This document shows, in pieces, positions 34,572 to 41,946 of a DNA stretch of 47,344 nt. The DNA is taken from IMG/VR virus record IMGVR_UViG_3300025153_000009, positions 1-47,344 of that record. One strand, given 5' to 3'. A program made the translations under genes and the position numbers. The notes beneath the pieces were generated by a model. It was not told the origin of the DNA and searched no databases. It saw only the letters and a list, made by a program, of their open reading frames with translations. This stretch comes from a virus. Positions within the stretch are counted from its first letter, which is position 1. Every line of letters starts with the position of its first letter.

Positions 34572-35361
34572 TAGACTTCACGATTCCATAAAGCTCATAG
34601 ACTTCATCAAGATGAAGCTCAAACTCAGGATACACTATCTTATCCTCATTATAAGAAACGCAGGTAATGATACCTGCGTCAACGTCGTGTTTTGAAATGT
34701 GCTTTACTACAATACCGCCCGAGTGGACAATGACCCATTCGAGGCGCTCTTGAAGATGTAATCTACTTTTCCATAACACACGTTCAAGGCTCCGACCGAC
34801 TACCACATCACCATCATAGATGGCTCGCTTCGTTCGGCCCTCCATGCTTTCCCCTTTTACACGGAAAGCGCGGTAGATTCCGCGGTGTACTTCTTTCACA
34901 AATATTTCAATTTCAGGAAGGTTTTCTATGTATTCGGTGTCATTATAGCCGGTCAGGTAACCCGCAAAGGCTCTTGGTTCAACCAGCTTAACATTCAATC
35001 TGTAATTGCCTGGGGAAATAATAGCGTGTTTATTGCCGGACTTGGTTGTAAGGTCTTCGTATTCTTCTTCTGAATTATATATTTCGGTCGCGTTGGATTC
35101 TTTGGATAGGTTTTGTTTGAGCATGTCGCCTTTGCCGTGCAGAAGCCATTCTTGATTTATGTCTGGATAGAAATCAGTAATCGTTCTAACAACATTCATA
35201 CTGACAGACGGATATTTGTTTGTTCTGATGTCAATTTTGAATAATCGGTTTACTACCTGTTGACCCAATCCAACCTCTTGGGCGAACCGAGATACATTAC
35301 CTTTTTTCTTCAATTCAATAACGTCCTTAACTCGCTTGTTAATGGGCGGCAATAAATCCAT
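34558..35361 (-). CDS. S24-family (LexA/CI-like) phage repressor
   Basis: 267 aa, ATG at 35361. The N-terminal HTH (VSRFAQEVGLGQQVVNRL) ends with the signature WLLHGKGDML near 72-81. The S24 part has an Ala133-Gly134 cleavage site in AFAGYLTG, nucleophile Ser172 in VKGESMEG and Lys220 in GGIVVKHI. It should hold element B silent and be inactivated by RecA-stimulated self-cleavage after DNA damage. It faces a rightward promoter through the operator at 35378-35407. Confidence 0.92.
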   Translation of the reverse strand: MDLLPPINKRVKDVIELKKKGNVSRFAQEVGLGQQVVNRLFKIDIRTNKYPSVSMNVVRTITDFYPDINQEWLLHGKGDMLKQNLSKESNATEIYNSEEEYEDLTTKSGNKHAIISPGNYRLNVKLVEPRAFAGYLTGYNDTEYIENLPEIEIFVKEVHRGIYRAFRVKGESMEGRTKRAIYDGDVVVGRSLERVLWKSRLHLQERLEWVIVHSGGIVVKHISKHDVDAGIITCVSYNEDKIVYPEFELHLDEVYELYGIVKSINDR

Positions 35362-35377
35362 AGTAATATATATTTTT

Positions 35378-35415
35378 CTAACCGCTTGTAATTTATCAAA
35401 CGGTTAGTATATTTG
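35378..35415 (+). promoter_or_regulatory. Operator plus early rightward promoter of element B
   Basis: Arms CTAACCGCTTG and CAAACGGTTAG (10 of 11 pair) with an 8-nt spacer. The same DNA carries a promoter: TTG at 35386-35388, 19 nt, then TATATTTG at 35408-35415, directed at the gene starting 35492. A bound repressor would mask the promoter. A near copy lies at 44902-44937. A further half-site-like ACTAAACGG lies near 35473. Confidence 0.7.
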
Positions 35416-35491
35416 TGAGTGTTAATACAGTTGCAATATAGCATCTGCAATAGTTTTAACAAACGCATTATTACTAAACGGTCAAAAATAG

Positions 35492-35731
35492 ATGGAAAAG
35501 ATTCTCTCAGCCACTGAACAGTTTGTAAAAGATCGGGATGAAAAAATTATCACCCGATATACGGAGCTCAAAGAATTAGGGACTGCTAAAACCGCAGCCT
35601 ATCGGAAAATAGCGTCAGAGATGTATCCCCCCATTCACGAGGCTACAATTTCAAGGATACTATCCAAAGCAGGTTTGAACCTGGAAAAAACAAAGACTGG
35701 CCGGCCACGGATTATGGAACCGGCTGTTTAG
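35492..35731 (+). CDS. Small early HTH-like protein
   Basis: 79 aa, ATG at 35492. First gene under the early promoter. TAKTAAYRKIASEM and ATISRILSKAGL form a helix-turn-helix-like pattern, and the end is basic with Pro (KTKTGRPRIM). It stands where Cro or an early activator would be. Family not recognised. The 98 nt after it hold no gene that I can support. Confidence 0.6.
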   Translation: MEKILSATEQFVKDRDEKIITRYTELKELGTAKTAAYRKIASEMYPPIHEATISRILSKAGLNLEKTKTGRPRIMEPAV

Positions 35732-35828
35732 TTATCACCTACAAAGAAAGTTTTAAATCATACCTCAATGAGCACCAGTCAAAAAATTTGACCTGGGTTA
35801 TTCCGTACACTTTAAAAAAAACAATGTC

Positions 35829-35996
35829 ATGGACAATGTAAAAATTCAAATCAAGATCAACGACAAAGAATTTGTCATCATGGAAAATGAAGTCCTCCAA
35901 GTGGACATGAGTGAACTAATGGATAAAATCACTCCACTGTATCGGCTTGTTGAACTTCTAACGGCAATGGCTGAGAAGCAAGCTCGACTTCGATGA
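35829..35996 (+). CDS. Small unknown protein, 55 aa
   Basis: ATG at 35829, TGA at 35994. It has two short strands (VKIQIKINDKEFVIM) and a C-terminal helix (YRLVELLTAMAEKQARLR). It looks like a real small protein. Its last 68 nt overlap the convergent gene at 35929-36177 on the other strand. Confidence 0.5.
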   Translation: MDNVKIQIKINDKEFVIMENEVLQVDMSELMDKITPLYRLVELLTAMAEKQARLR

Positions 35997-36177
35997 TGTG
36001 ATTAAGCAAATCACGAAGCTCCACTAGCTCCTTGTCGGTTAATTGATACTGCTTGAAGTCGGTGGGGTCTGTGTTTGATCTAATCTCAAAGTTGCGCAAA
36101 AATTTACGGTCTGTTGAAGTTATGACAAGCTGCGCTCCTCTTTGAAAACCCGCATCATTCTGGAATAAGTATTTCAT
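35929..36177 (-). CDS. Small unknown protein, 82 aa
   Basis: ATG at 36177. It has beta-like beginnings (AQLVITSTDRKFLRNFEI) and a helix (TDKELVELRDLLNHIIEVE), balanced and protein-like. It runs against the early operon and overlaps the 55-aa gene tail to tail. Not recognised. Confidence 0.55.
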   Translation of the reverse strand: MKYLFQNDAGFQRGAQLVITSTDRKFLRNFEIRSNTDPTDFKQYQLTDKELVELRDLLNHIIEVELASQPLPLEVQQADTVE

Positions 36178-36251
36178 TTTCTCTAAAATTTTAAGGTTGT
36201 GAATTATTGTGATTTCACCAGTAAAGGCAACTTAATCAACCAAATACTTTA

Positions 36252-36329
36252 ATGAGCACCTACCAAAACTTTTTGGAAGCGAAGATTCGTATTGCCGAAA
36301 AAACAGGGTTTGACCATATCCGATTTTAG
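36252..36329 (+). pseudogene. 25-aa open frame, possible remnant of a phage helicase/methylase N-terminus
   Basis: ATG at 36252, TAG at 36327. It reads STYQNFLEAKIRIAEKTGF and then DHIRF. This resembles the first residues of long phage DNA-methylase/helicase proteins (YxxFLxxKxxxAxxxGF). It ends 2 nt before the methylase start. It may be the stump left when the helicase part was deleted, or a translated leader for the methylase. Inference from memory of the family. Confidence 0.35.
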
Positions 36330-36331
36330 TT

Positions 36332-36955
36332 ATGCCAGTTAGCAACGTAACGTTTGAAAACAATATGGATTTCATGTCCAGATACGATGATGGGTATTTT
36401 GAATTAGCGATAGTGGACCCCAACTATGGTTTGGGAGATAAGTTGAAAAGCGGGGGAAAGGCTAACTTGAAATTTTCGACGCAGTATAAGGAATCTGGAT
36501 GGATTGATGAAGTTCCGGAGCAAGGATATTTTGATGAGTTATTCAGAGTAAGTAAAAATCAAATCATCTGGGGAGGTAACTACTTTAACCTTCCCGTATA
36601 TAGATGTCCGATCGTTTGGGACAAACAACAGCCCTGGGAGAATTATTCAGCATTTGAAATGGCTTGGAGTAGTTTCGATATGCCTGCAAAAATTTTCAGA
36701 TTCAGGCAGGCTGGTTTTTGTGGAGAAGATAAGATACATCCTACCCAGAAACCAGTCAAGCTTTACAAATGGATCCTAAAAAACTTTGCCCAGCAAGGCG
36801 ACAAGATTTTGGATACTGGAGTGGGCAGTCAATCGAGCAGAATAGCTTCTTGGGATTTGGGATTTGATTATTACGGTTGTGACAATAACACTAAGTTCTA
36901 TCAAGATGGATGTGACCGATTTAATGCTCATATAAAACAACTTACCCTTTTTTAA
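36332..36955 (+). CDS. DNA N6-adenine (or N4-cytosine) methyltransferase, beta-type order
   Basis: 207 aa, ATG at 36332. The catalytic motif comes first as VDPNYGLG (D-P-N-Y in place of the usual D-P-P-Y), followed by QIIWGGNYFNLP, HPTQKPVKLYKWIL and the SAM-binding motif DTGVGSQSS, then GFDYYGCD. This order is that of beta-class amino methyltransferases. It could protect element B DNA from host restriction. The variants DPNY and DTGVGS suggest divergence but keep the key Asp, Pro and Tyr. Confidence 0.87.
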   Translation: MPVSNVTFENNMDFMSRYDDGYFELAIVDPNYGLGDKLKSGGKANLKFSTQYKESGWIDEVPEQGYFDELFRVSKNQIIWGGNYFNLPVYRCPIVWDKQQPWENYSAFEMAWSSFDMPAKIFRFRQAGFCGEDKIHPTQKPVKLYKWILKNFAQQGDKILDTGVGSQSSRIASWDLGFDYYGCDNNTKFYQDGCDRFNAHIKQLTLF

Positions 36956-36962
36956 AAATCCT

Positions 36963-37913
36963 ATGACAGGATATGATTACTCACGGCAATGGTTCAATTT
37001 CGCCTTTGAAAATCAGGACAAAGTGTCTACAAAACATGGAATTCTGTATTTCTGGATAATTGAATTAAACAACCGTCTTGGCTGGGTTGAAAACTTTAAG
37101 GTTCCTTTTGATACGGCAGGGGCGGCTATTGGTATTAACCGCGCTCAAACTGTCAGAGAGACTTTATACGACTTGGCATCATGGGGTTTTGTGCGAATTG
37201 TTATCAAAGGAGCAAATCAGAATGTCTCCATTGTGGTATCCCTCAAAGGCTGCGAAGTGAGCACTGGACATTCACTAGAAAACTCCGTTCGCTTAAACGA
37301 AAATCGTTCGAGCGATGTACTAGCAACCGTTCAAGCGGTGTTCGAGCAGCCGTTTGAGCAAAGTCCTAGCAGCCGTTTAAGCACTGTCCCTATAGATAAA
37401 CAAGAAAACAAAGAAACTTTTAAACAAACAAACCTTAAAACAGATGACGCTAATCGCGTCGATGATTTTGAAGAAATCCCTTTCGAAGAAAAAAAAGAAA
37501 CCCCTTCAAAAGTTGCGTCAAAAGTTTCCCCTACCGTTCACGCAAAAATGAAAGAGATAATCCTTGGATTGAACGAGGGTTACTACTGGACTGCCAAGGA
37601 TGGGAAGGCGCTGAAAGGTATAATCACCAAAATTTCATTCAGGTTACGCACTAAAAACAAGGCAGACCCGACAGACGAGCAGATTGTGAGCTCTTTCAGT
37701 TGGATGATGAGAGCCCTGCCAGAATGGTATCAAAACAAATGGGATACCTGCACCATTGAATCAAAGTTTGAATCGATTGTAAAGCAAATCATTGAGGATC
37801 GCACAAATGGAAAATCAAATCACAACAACCAACCAGGGCCAAGCGGTATTAGTCCACGGCTCGAAAGTGCCTGGGAACTTCTTAATCAATCTCGTAAAGA
37901 ACGCCCGACCTGA
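36963..37913 (+). CDS. Winged-helix replication protein (DnaD/DnaT-like)
   Basis: 316 aa, ATG at 36963. The N-terminal 90 residues (HGILYFWIIELNNRLGW, then GINRAQTVRETLYDLASWGF) form a winged-helix domain seen in phage replication initiators. A low-complexity linker follows (FEEIPFEEKKETP), then a C-terminal helical domain (SFSWMMRALPEWYQNKW). It is expected to open the origin or load a helicase. No primase or helicase gene is seen in the visible part of element B. Confidence 0.7.
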   Translation: MTGYDYSRQWFNFAFENQDKVSTKHGILYFWIIELNNRLGWVENFKVPFDTAGAAIGINRAQTVRETLYDLASWGFVRIVIKGANQNVSIVVSLKGCEVSTGHSLENSVRLNENRSSDVLATVQAVFEQPFEQSPSSRLSTVPIDKQENKETFKQTNLKTDDANRVDDFEEIPFEEKKETPSKVASKVSPTVHAKMKEIILGLNEGYYWTAKDGKALKGIITKISFRLRTKNKADPTDEQIVSSFSWMMRALPEWYQNKWDTCTIESKFESIVKQIIEDRTNGKSNHNNQPGPSGISPRLESAWELLNQSRKERPT

Positions 37914-38529
37914 AACCGTTCAGATTGACATTGTTCGTGCTCAATCAGGTTTGACTATTCAAAGCGCAATGGCCCAGGAACATCAAATCAGTTTTCTTAA
38001 AAAAGCCAATCCGGATGTACTTGAACATGTTATTTCATTATTGATTGATACACTGGCGGTTCAGTTCAACGTGAAGGATAATTTCTCTGGAATCCAGATC
38101 GTAGACTGCACATTGACCATCATTGAAAAATACTGGTATCTACGGCCAGAAGAGATCATGTTTGTTTTCAAGCAAGGGAAACTTGGTTTTTATGGACCCG
38201 TTTACAACAAGCTCGACACCCACACCATTTTAAGTTGGATTCATAAATACGACACAGAGGAACGGATCCGTCAGGTTGAGATACAACGCGATTCATTCAA
38301 AAATGCAGAAGGTGAACCTCAGATTGATATCATGAAAGCATATCTGTCTGAGCAAAAAGCCCTTCAAGAAAATAACGGTGTGCCTACACTTGTGATTGAA
38401 TCCAGGGCTAAGAAAGAACAACAATTAGCAGAACGACGCGGCCAAATGGAATATGAGCAATTCCAAGAGGAATACTTCAAAAACCGCTCAGCATCCACCG
38501 AAAAAATAAAAGAATCAAGCAACCAATAA
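37807..38529 (+). CDS. Unknown early protein conserved-looking in Bacteroidota phages
   Basis: 240 aa from ATG at 37807; the first 36 codons overlap the end of the replication gene in another frame, and an alternative start is the Met at 37969. The core has YWYLRPEEIMFVFKQGKLG, VYNKLDTHTILSWIHKYD, a layout I associate with a Bacteroidota phage domain of unknown function (DUF6633-like, uncertain). The C-terminus is a long charged helix. It probably belongs to the replication block. Confidence 0.65.
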   Translation: MENQITTTNQGQAVLVHGSKVPGNFLINLVKNARPETVQIDIVRAQSGLTIQSAMAQEHQISFLKKANPDVLEHVISLLIDTLAVQFNVKDNFSGIQIVDCTLTIIEKYWYLRPEEIMFVFKQGKLGFYGPVYNKLDTHTILSWIHKYDTEERIRQVEIQRDSFKNAEGEPQIDIMKAYLSEQKALQENNGVPTLVIESRAKKEQQLAERRGQMEYEQFQEEYFKNRSASTEKIKESSNQ

Positions 38530-38541
38530 TCAACCCCCAAT

Positions 38542-39270
38542 ATGTCCAGATACGGCGAAACAACCGGCCCCGTGCCAAATCCAAGTCAGTTTTATTTAGA
38601 ATGGAATTCTGAACTGAATTCATTTTCCTATTGGAAAAAAGAAGAAGGTGAAGATGGAAAGAGAATTGCATATCCGTTACCGTTTCGGTTTGCGGCTTTG
38701 AAGTTCATGTCTTCAATTATTGGCTATGACGAAAACCGCCGTCAAGGGATCTACTCAAACGAGGTGGCCGATACACGAACAGAACCTTTCCGGGTATTGT
38801 ACCGCGATGGAACGCCACTGGCTCAGGGTTTCTACTCCCAGATCAAAGAGCAAGTCAATAATGCGGGGGGGCGCTTCACAAAATCGATCTATGCAGTTAC
38901 TCCAAAAGGTGCAATCGTAAATGTCAAAATCAAAGGTGGCCAAATGATCAACTTCGGCGCCATTGAAAAGCTCGGACTTCGGTATGAAGAAGAATGGATC
39001 GTTGTCGAAACGTTTGAATCAAAGGTTGATAAAGATGGCAAACCGTATTCCTTGCCAATTTTTCAACTGAAAGGATCCTTCACACAGCAGGATATTGATC
39101 TTACTGATCAGGCGATTGATATTGTGAAGCATTATTTCAATAGCAAAGCGCCGGTTCATCTTACCCAGGTTCCTGCCTCTTCCGCTTCTCAAAAGTCGAT
39201 GGTTACTATGCCGACAACCAACGGCCTGGCTGATTATGAAATGATTTCAGACGACGACTTGCCATTTTAG
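38542..39270 (+). CDS. Putative single-stranded DNA-binding protein
   Basis: 242 aa, ATG at 38542. The C-terminus ends ISDDDLPF, an acidic tip with a final Pro-Phe, as in SSB proteins that recruit repair and replication partners. Before it lies a flexible Ser/Thr/Pro linker (PASSASQKSMVTMPTT). The N-terminal 180 residues are strand-rich with aromatic residues (FYLEWNSELNSFSYW, FRFAALKFMS). I do not see a textbook OB signature. Position after the replication genes fits an SSB. Confidence 0.7.
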   Translation: MSRYGETTGPVPNPSQFYLEWNSELNSFSYWKKEEGEDGKRIAYPLPFRFAALKFMSSIIGYDENRRQGIYSNEVADTRTEPFRVLYRDGTPLAQGFYSQIKEQVNNAGGRFTKSIYAVTPKGAIVNVKIKGGQMINFGAIEKLGLRYEEEWIVVETFESKVDKDGKPYSLPIFQLKGSFTQQDIDLTDQAIDIVKHYFNSKAPVHLTQVPASSASQKSMVTMPTTNGLADYEMISDDDLPF

Positions 39271-39272
39271 AC

Positions 39273-39560
39273 ATGGACCCAAACACTCACTCAGCAATCA
39301 TCCCGCTTTCGGATGGGATGATTGCATTCGTTGACGGAATTCCGGATGAATGTGATCATAATTGGAACGGTGACGTAATTCTTTGGTCCGCCTCCGGGAA
39401 AACAATTTACTGGCACACGTATCGACAGTGGGCACATTTACCAAGTCGCGAAAGACATCGATTGATCTGTGATTATCACGATGAAATTGAGGATCCGGTT
39501 ACAGGCAGTTGTGTTTCCTGCTCGAAATGTAAAAAAGGGTTTTCACCTCCAATGTTCTGA
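39273..39560 (+). CDS. Small putative zinc-ribbon protein
   Basis: 95 aa, ATG at 39273. C-D-H near 27, then a C-terminal CVSCSKCKKGF, which could bind zinc. The rest has many Trp and His (ILWSASGKTIYWHTYRQW). It is packed between genes with only 2-3 nt spacers. Function unknown. Confidence 0.65.
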   Translation: MDPNTHSAIIPLSDGMIAFVDGIPDECDHNWNGDVILWSASGKTIYWHTYRQWAHLPSRERHRLICDYHDEIEDPVTGSCVSCSKCKKGFSPPMF

Positions 39561-39563
39561 ATT

Positions 39564-39932
39564 ATGCCAATCGAATATAAAAGCTACGGATGTCAGTACA
39601 AATGCGGATACCGTCACAACACGAATAAGCGTAGGATTGAAAGACACGAATCAGAGTGCTGGAAAAATGTGGAAAACCAGACCTGCGAGACTTGTGATTT
39701 CAACACATCTCAGTATGAGTACCGCGAACATCAAGACAACACAATTGTGCGTCGATTTGCAAGAAGCTGCGATCATGAGCATGGACAGGATTTGATTGAT
39801 AGAAATTATGATCAGCTAAAATTAAACCCGCCCCTTGATTGGGTGAAACCTGTTGTCCACTGCCCATTTCATAGCTCAATTTCGGACGAAGAAAGACAAT
39901 TGCAAGAAAATTTCTGGGATTCAAACGATTAA
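39564..39932 (+). CDS. Cys/His-rich unknown protein
   Basis: 122 aa, ATG at 39564. Pairs of Cys and His occur in CQYKCGYRH, then RHESECW, then CETCDF and CDHEHG, enough for two zinc sites. The C-terminal part is acidic. It lies in the tight early operon. Function unknown. Confidence 0.65.
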   Translation: MPIEYKSYGCQYKCGYRHNTNKRRIERHESECWKNVENQTCETCDFNTSQYEYREHQDNTIVRRFARSCDHEHGQDLIDRNYDQLKLNPPLDWVKPVVHCPFHSSISDEERQLQENFWDSND

Positions 39933-39934
39933 CC

Positions 39935-40282
39935 ATGACACAAACCCCACCACTAAAACCAGAAGTCTTCAAAGGGCTTCTGGTAACATATACCACAATC
40001 ATCATGCTCAATGCAATGGGTGATCTCAAAGGTACCGTGCTGTATTCTGCTAAACTTGAAAAAGCACTGGACGAACACAGCAGACTGAAACAACGCCGGA
40101 TCTTCCGTGGTGATGGGTCAGAAGATCAGGCGGTAAACGGTGCAGTGATGGTTGAAAAAATTATTTACGCGGTAACGGCCATTGCTCAGCAGCCAGATCA
40201 TGTTCAGGCGAATTTTGACCGGGACTTGGAAACGCTTATGATCCGGTATGGTGTGAATATGATTGAAATGGAGAAAATATAA
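39935..40282 (+). CDS. Unknown early protein, 115 aa
   Basis: ATG at 39935, 2 nt after the previous stop. All-helical (VFKGLLVTYTTIIMLNAMG, AVNGAVMVEKIIYAVTAI). It ends 12 nt before the methyltransferase start. Not recognised. Confidence 0.65.
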   Translation: MTQTPPLKPEVFKGLLVTYTTIIMLNAMGDLKGTVLYSAKLEKALDEHSRLKQRRIFRGDGSEDQAVNGAVMVEKIIYAVTAIAQQPDHVQANFDRDLETLMIRYGVNMIEMEKI

Positions 40283-40294
40283 AGTAAACCCAAA

Positions 40295-41479
40295 ATGTCA
40301 AATGTGGATCTTACCCAACAATCACCCGTTAGCCTCGCAGTTTGCCCCGGATTACTCGGCATCGAGCGAGGACTTAAAAGAGTATTTCCAAGGCTCAGAA
40401 CCGCCGCTTATGTGGAAATCGAAACCTTCATCGTGGAAAACCTTTTGTCAGCAATGGAAGCGGGTTTGGTGGATGCGGCACCTGTGTGGACGAATCTTAA
40501 AACCTTCAACCCGGATCCGTTTCGAGGCCTCATTGACATCTTATCTGGTGGATACCCATGCCAGCCGTTTAGTCTTGCCGGAAACAGGGGGGGGGCTGAC
40601 GACCCAAGACACCTTTGGCCGTATCTATACACAATTACAGAGACAATTAAACCTCTTTGCTGTTTCTTCGAAAATGTCGCCGGGCACCTATCAATGGGAT
40701 ATGACCAAGTTTACAGAGACCTTCGAAATTTGGGTTACAGAGTTGAGAGCGGAATCTACACTGCGTCAGAAGTTGGCGCGCCACACCAGAGAGAACGACT
40801 TTTCATTCTTGCCATCTTGGGGGACACCGGACGCGAATTTATGGAAAGGAGCGGTTTCAGAAGCGGGATTGATACGCAAGGATGGAGTAAGCAGAATGGA
40901 CAGATTGACAAATCAAGTAGTTCACGCTCCTTGGGGAACTCCCAGAGTTTCAACCAACGGAATGAACGGGACGAATCCAGAGGATCCGAAAGGAAGAATA
41001 GAAGATCAGGTTCTGAGCTGGCCGACACCCGTAACATCGGATGCGATAGGTGGAATTCCGATAATGACACAAGAGAAGTCGGGACGGTGGACGCAAAGAA
41101 GAAAGACCGGACAAATATTCACCGCGAAATTGAAGGATGTAGTAACAAACTGGCCGACTCCTGTAACGATGGACAAAATGGGCCCCAAGACGGACAAAGC
41201 ACTGATCAGGGAAAAGGAACAGATCAGACCAGGCCGGACGAGCTTCTCAAATCTTCGGGATTCGGTAGTACAAGGCACAATGACAGATTTCCAGCCGGAC
41301 AAGGAGAATTCCAGCACGATTGGGAAGAACCGCGCACGATTGAATCCAGCATGGTCTATACAATTGATGGGTACAACTTTACAGAAGATCTTCACCGTGC
41401 CATTGGCAATTCAGTTGTTGAACAAACAGCCGAAATAGCTTTCAGGGATTTATTGAAAAAGCACTTTCCGAATCTCTAA
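40295..41479 (+). CDS. DNA (cytosine-5-)-methyltransferase
   Basis: 394 aa, ATG at 40295. Motif I region SLAVCPGLLGIERGL, motif IV GYPCQPFSLAG with Cys89, motif VI ENVAG (126), motif VIII QRERLFI (165-171) and motif X AIGNSVVEQ are all present. The target-recognition region between VIII and X is long, polar and repetitive, with LGDTG, LGNSQ, LADTR and LADSC. Such LADT-type repeats are seen in phage Dcm-like enzymes. It modifies phage DNA, probably against restriction. Nearly the whole gene is also open in the +1 frame. Confidence 0.92.
   Translation: MSNVDLTQQSPVSLAVCPGLLGIERGLKRVFPRLRTAAYVEIETFIVENLLSAMEAGLVDAAPVWTNLKTFNPDPFRGLIDILSGGYPCQPFSLAGNRGGADDPRHLWPYLYTITETIKPLCCFFENVAGHLSMGYDQVYRDLRNLGYRVESGIYTASEVGAPHQRERLFILAILGDTGREFMERSGFRSGIDTQGWSKQNGQIDKSSSSRSLGNSQSFNQRNERDESRGSERKNRRSGSELADTRNIGCDRWNSDNDTREVGTVDAKKKDRTNIHREIEGCSNKLADSCNDGQNGPQDGQSTDQGKGTDQTRPDELLKSSGFGSTRHNDRFPAGQGEFQHDWEEPRTIESSMVYTIDGYNFTEDLHRAIGNSVVEQTAEIAFRDLLKKHFPNL
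40302..41438 (+). CDS. Overlapping-frame protein with W-[PG]-T-P repeats inside the C5 methyltransferase gene
   Basis: 378 aa from ATG at 40302, 7 nt downstream of the methyltransferase start and in the +1 frame (open back to 40263). Motifs: MWKSKPSSWKTFCQQWKR near the start, GGLTTQDTFG, KMSPGTYQWD, four repeats SWGTPDA, PWGTPRV, SWPTPVTSD and NWPTPVTMD, then NLRDS and LNPAWSIQLMG. These recall phage proteins that carry LPTPTxxD repeats and an LNPxWVExLMG ending and occur with Dcm genes. A random frame would not be open for more than 1.1 kb and carry such motifs. Its function is unknown. It could also be an old methyltransferase frame kept by the repeat. Confidence 0.6.
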   Translation: MWILPNNHPLASQFAPDYSASSEDLKEYFQGSEPPLMWKSKPSSWKTFCQQWKRVWWMRHLCGRILKPSTRIRFEASLTSYLVDTHASRLVLPETGGGLTTQDTFGRIYTQLQRQLNLFAVSSKMSPGTYQWDMTKFTETFEIWVTELRAESTLRQKLARHTRENDFSFLPSWGTPDANLWKGAVSEAGLIRKDGVSRMDRLTNQVVHAPWGTPRVSTNGMNGTNPEDPKGRIEDQVLSWPTPVTSDAIGGIPIMTQEKSGRWTQRRKTGQIFTAKLKDVVTNWPTPVTMDKMGPKTDKALIREKEQIRPGRTSFSNLRDSVVQGTMTDFQPDKENSSTIGKNRARLNPAWSIQLMGTTLQKIFTVPLAIQLLNKQPK

Positions 41480-41481
41480 CC

Positions 41482-41946
41482 ATGCCCAAAACCTGCACAC
41501 ACCCACCATGCACCCGTAACGTTTGGGGTAAAGGTTATTGTGATCGGCACCAATGGATGCGTGCCGACAAAAAGCCGAAAGCAAAACCCGAGCCGGTAAA
41601 AATCAAGATCGTTTTTAAAAGCTTCAGGTCGACGGTGAAGAAACGAAAAAGGATCAGACCCCGAACGCCTGAGCGGGAAGCTCAATATTTGGTATATAGA
41701 ATCCTGAGAGAAGAGTTCTTTTTGAAGTCTGAAAATCAAATGTGTGCGGTTTATCCTTACCTGAGAGCTTGCGACGTGCACCACATGAAAGGAAAGCTCG
41801 GTGAAATGCTCAATGATGTCCGGTGGTGGTTACCTGTGAGCCGCGAAGGGCATGACTGGATTGATCTACATCCGAAACTTGCCAAAGAAAGAGGGTTTTC
41901 AGGAGATAGATTAAGTATGACTGATGAATTAAATGAGAATGTATGA
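41482..41946 (+). CDS. HNH-like / NinG-like recombination nuclease
   Basis: 154 aa, ATG at 41482, 2 nt after the methyltransferase. An N-terminal zinc-like part, CTHPPCTRNVWGKGYCDRHQ, is followed by a basic linker and then CDVHHMKGK, with WLPVSREGHDWIDLHP completing an HNH-type core. It resembles small phage nucleases of the NinG/HNH class. The likely role is in phage recombination or DNA processing. Confidence 0.7.
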   Translation: MPKTCTHPPCTRNVWGKGYCDRHQWMRADKKPKAKPEPVKIKIVFKSFRSTVKKRKRIRPRTPEREAQYLVYRILREEFFLKSENQMCAVYPYLRACDVHHMKGKLGEMLNDVRWWLPVSREGHDWIDLHPKLAKERGFSGDRLSMTDELNENV

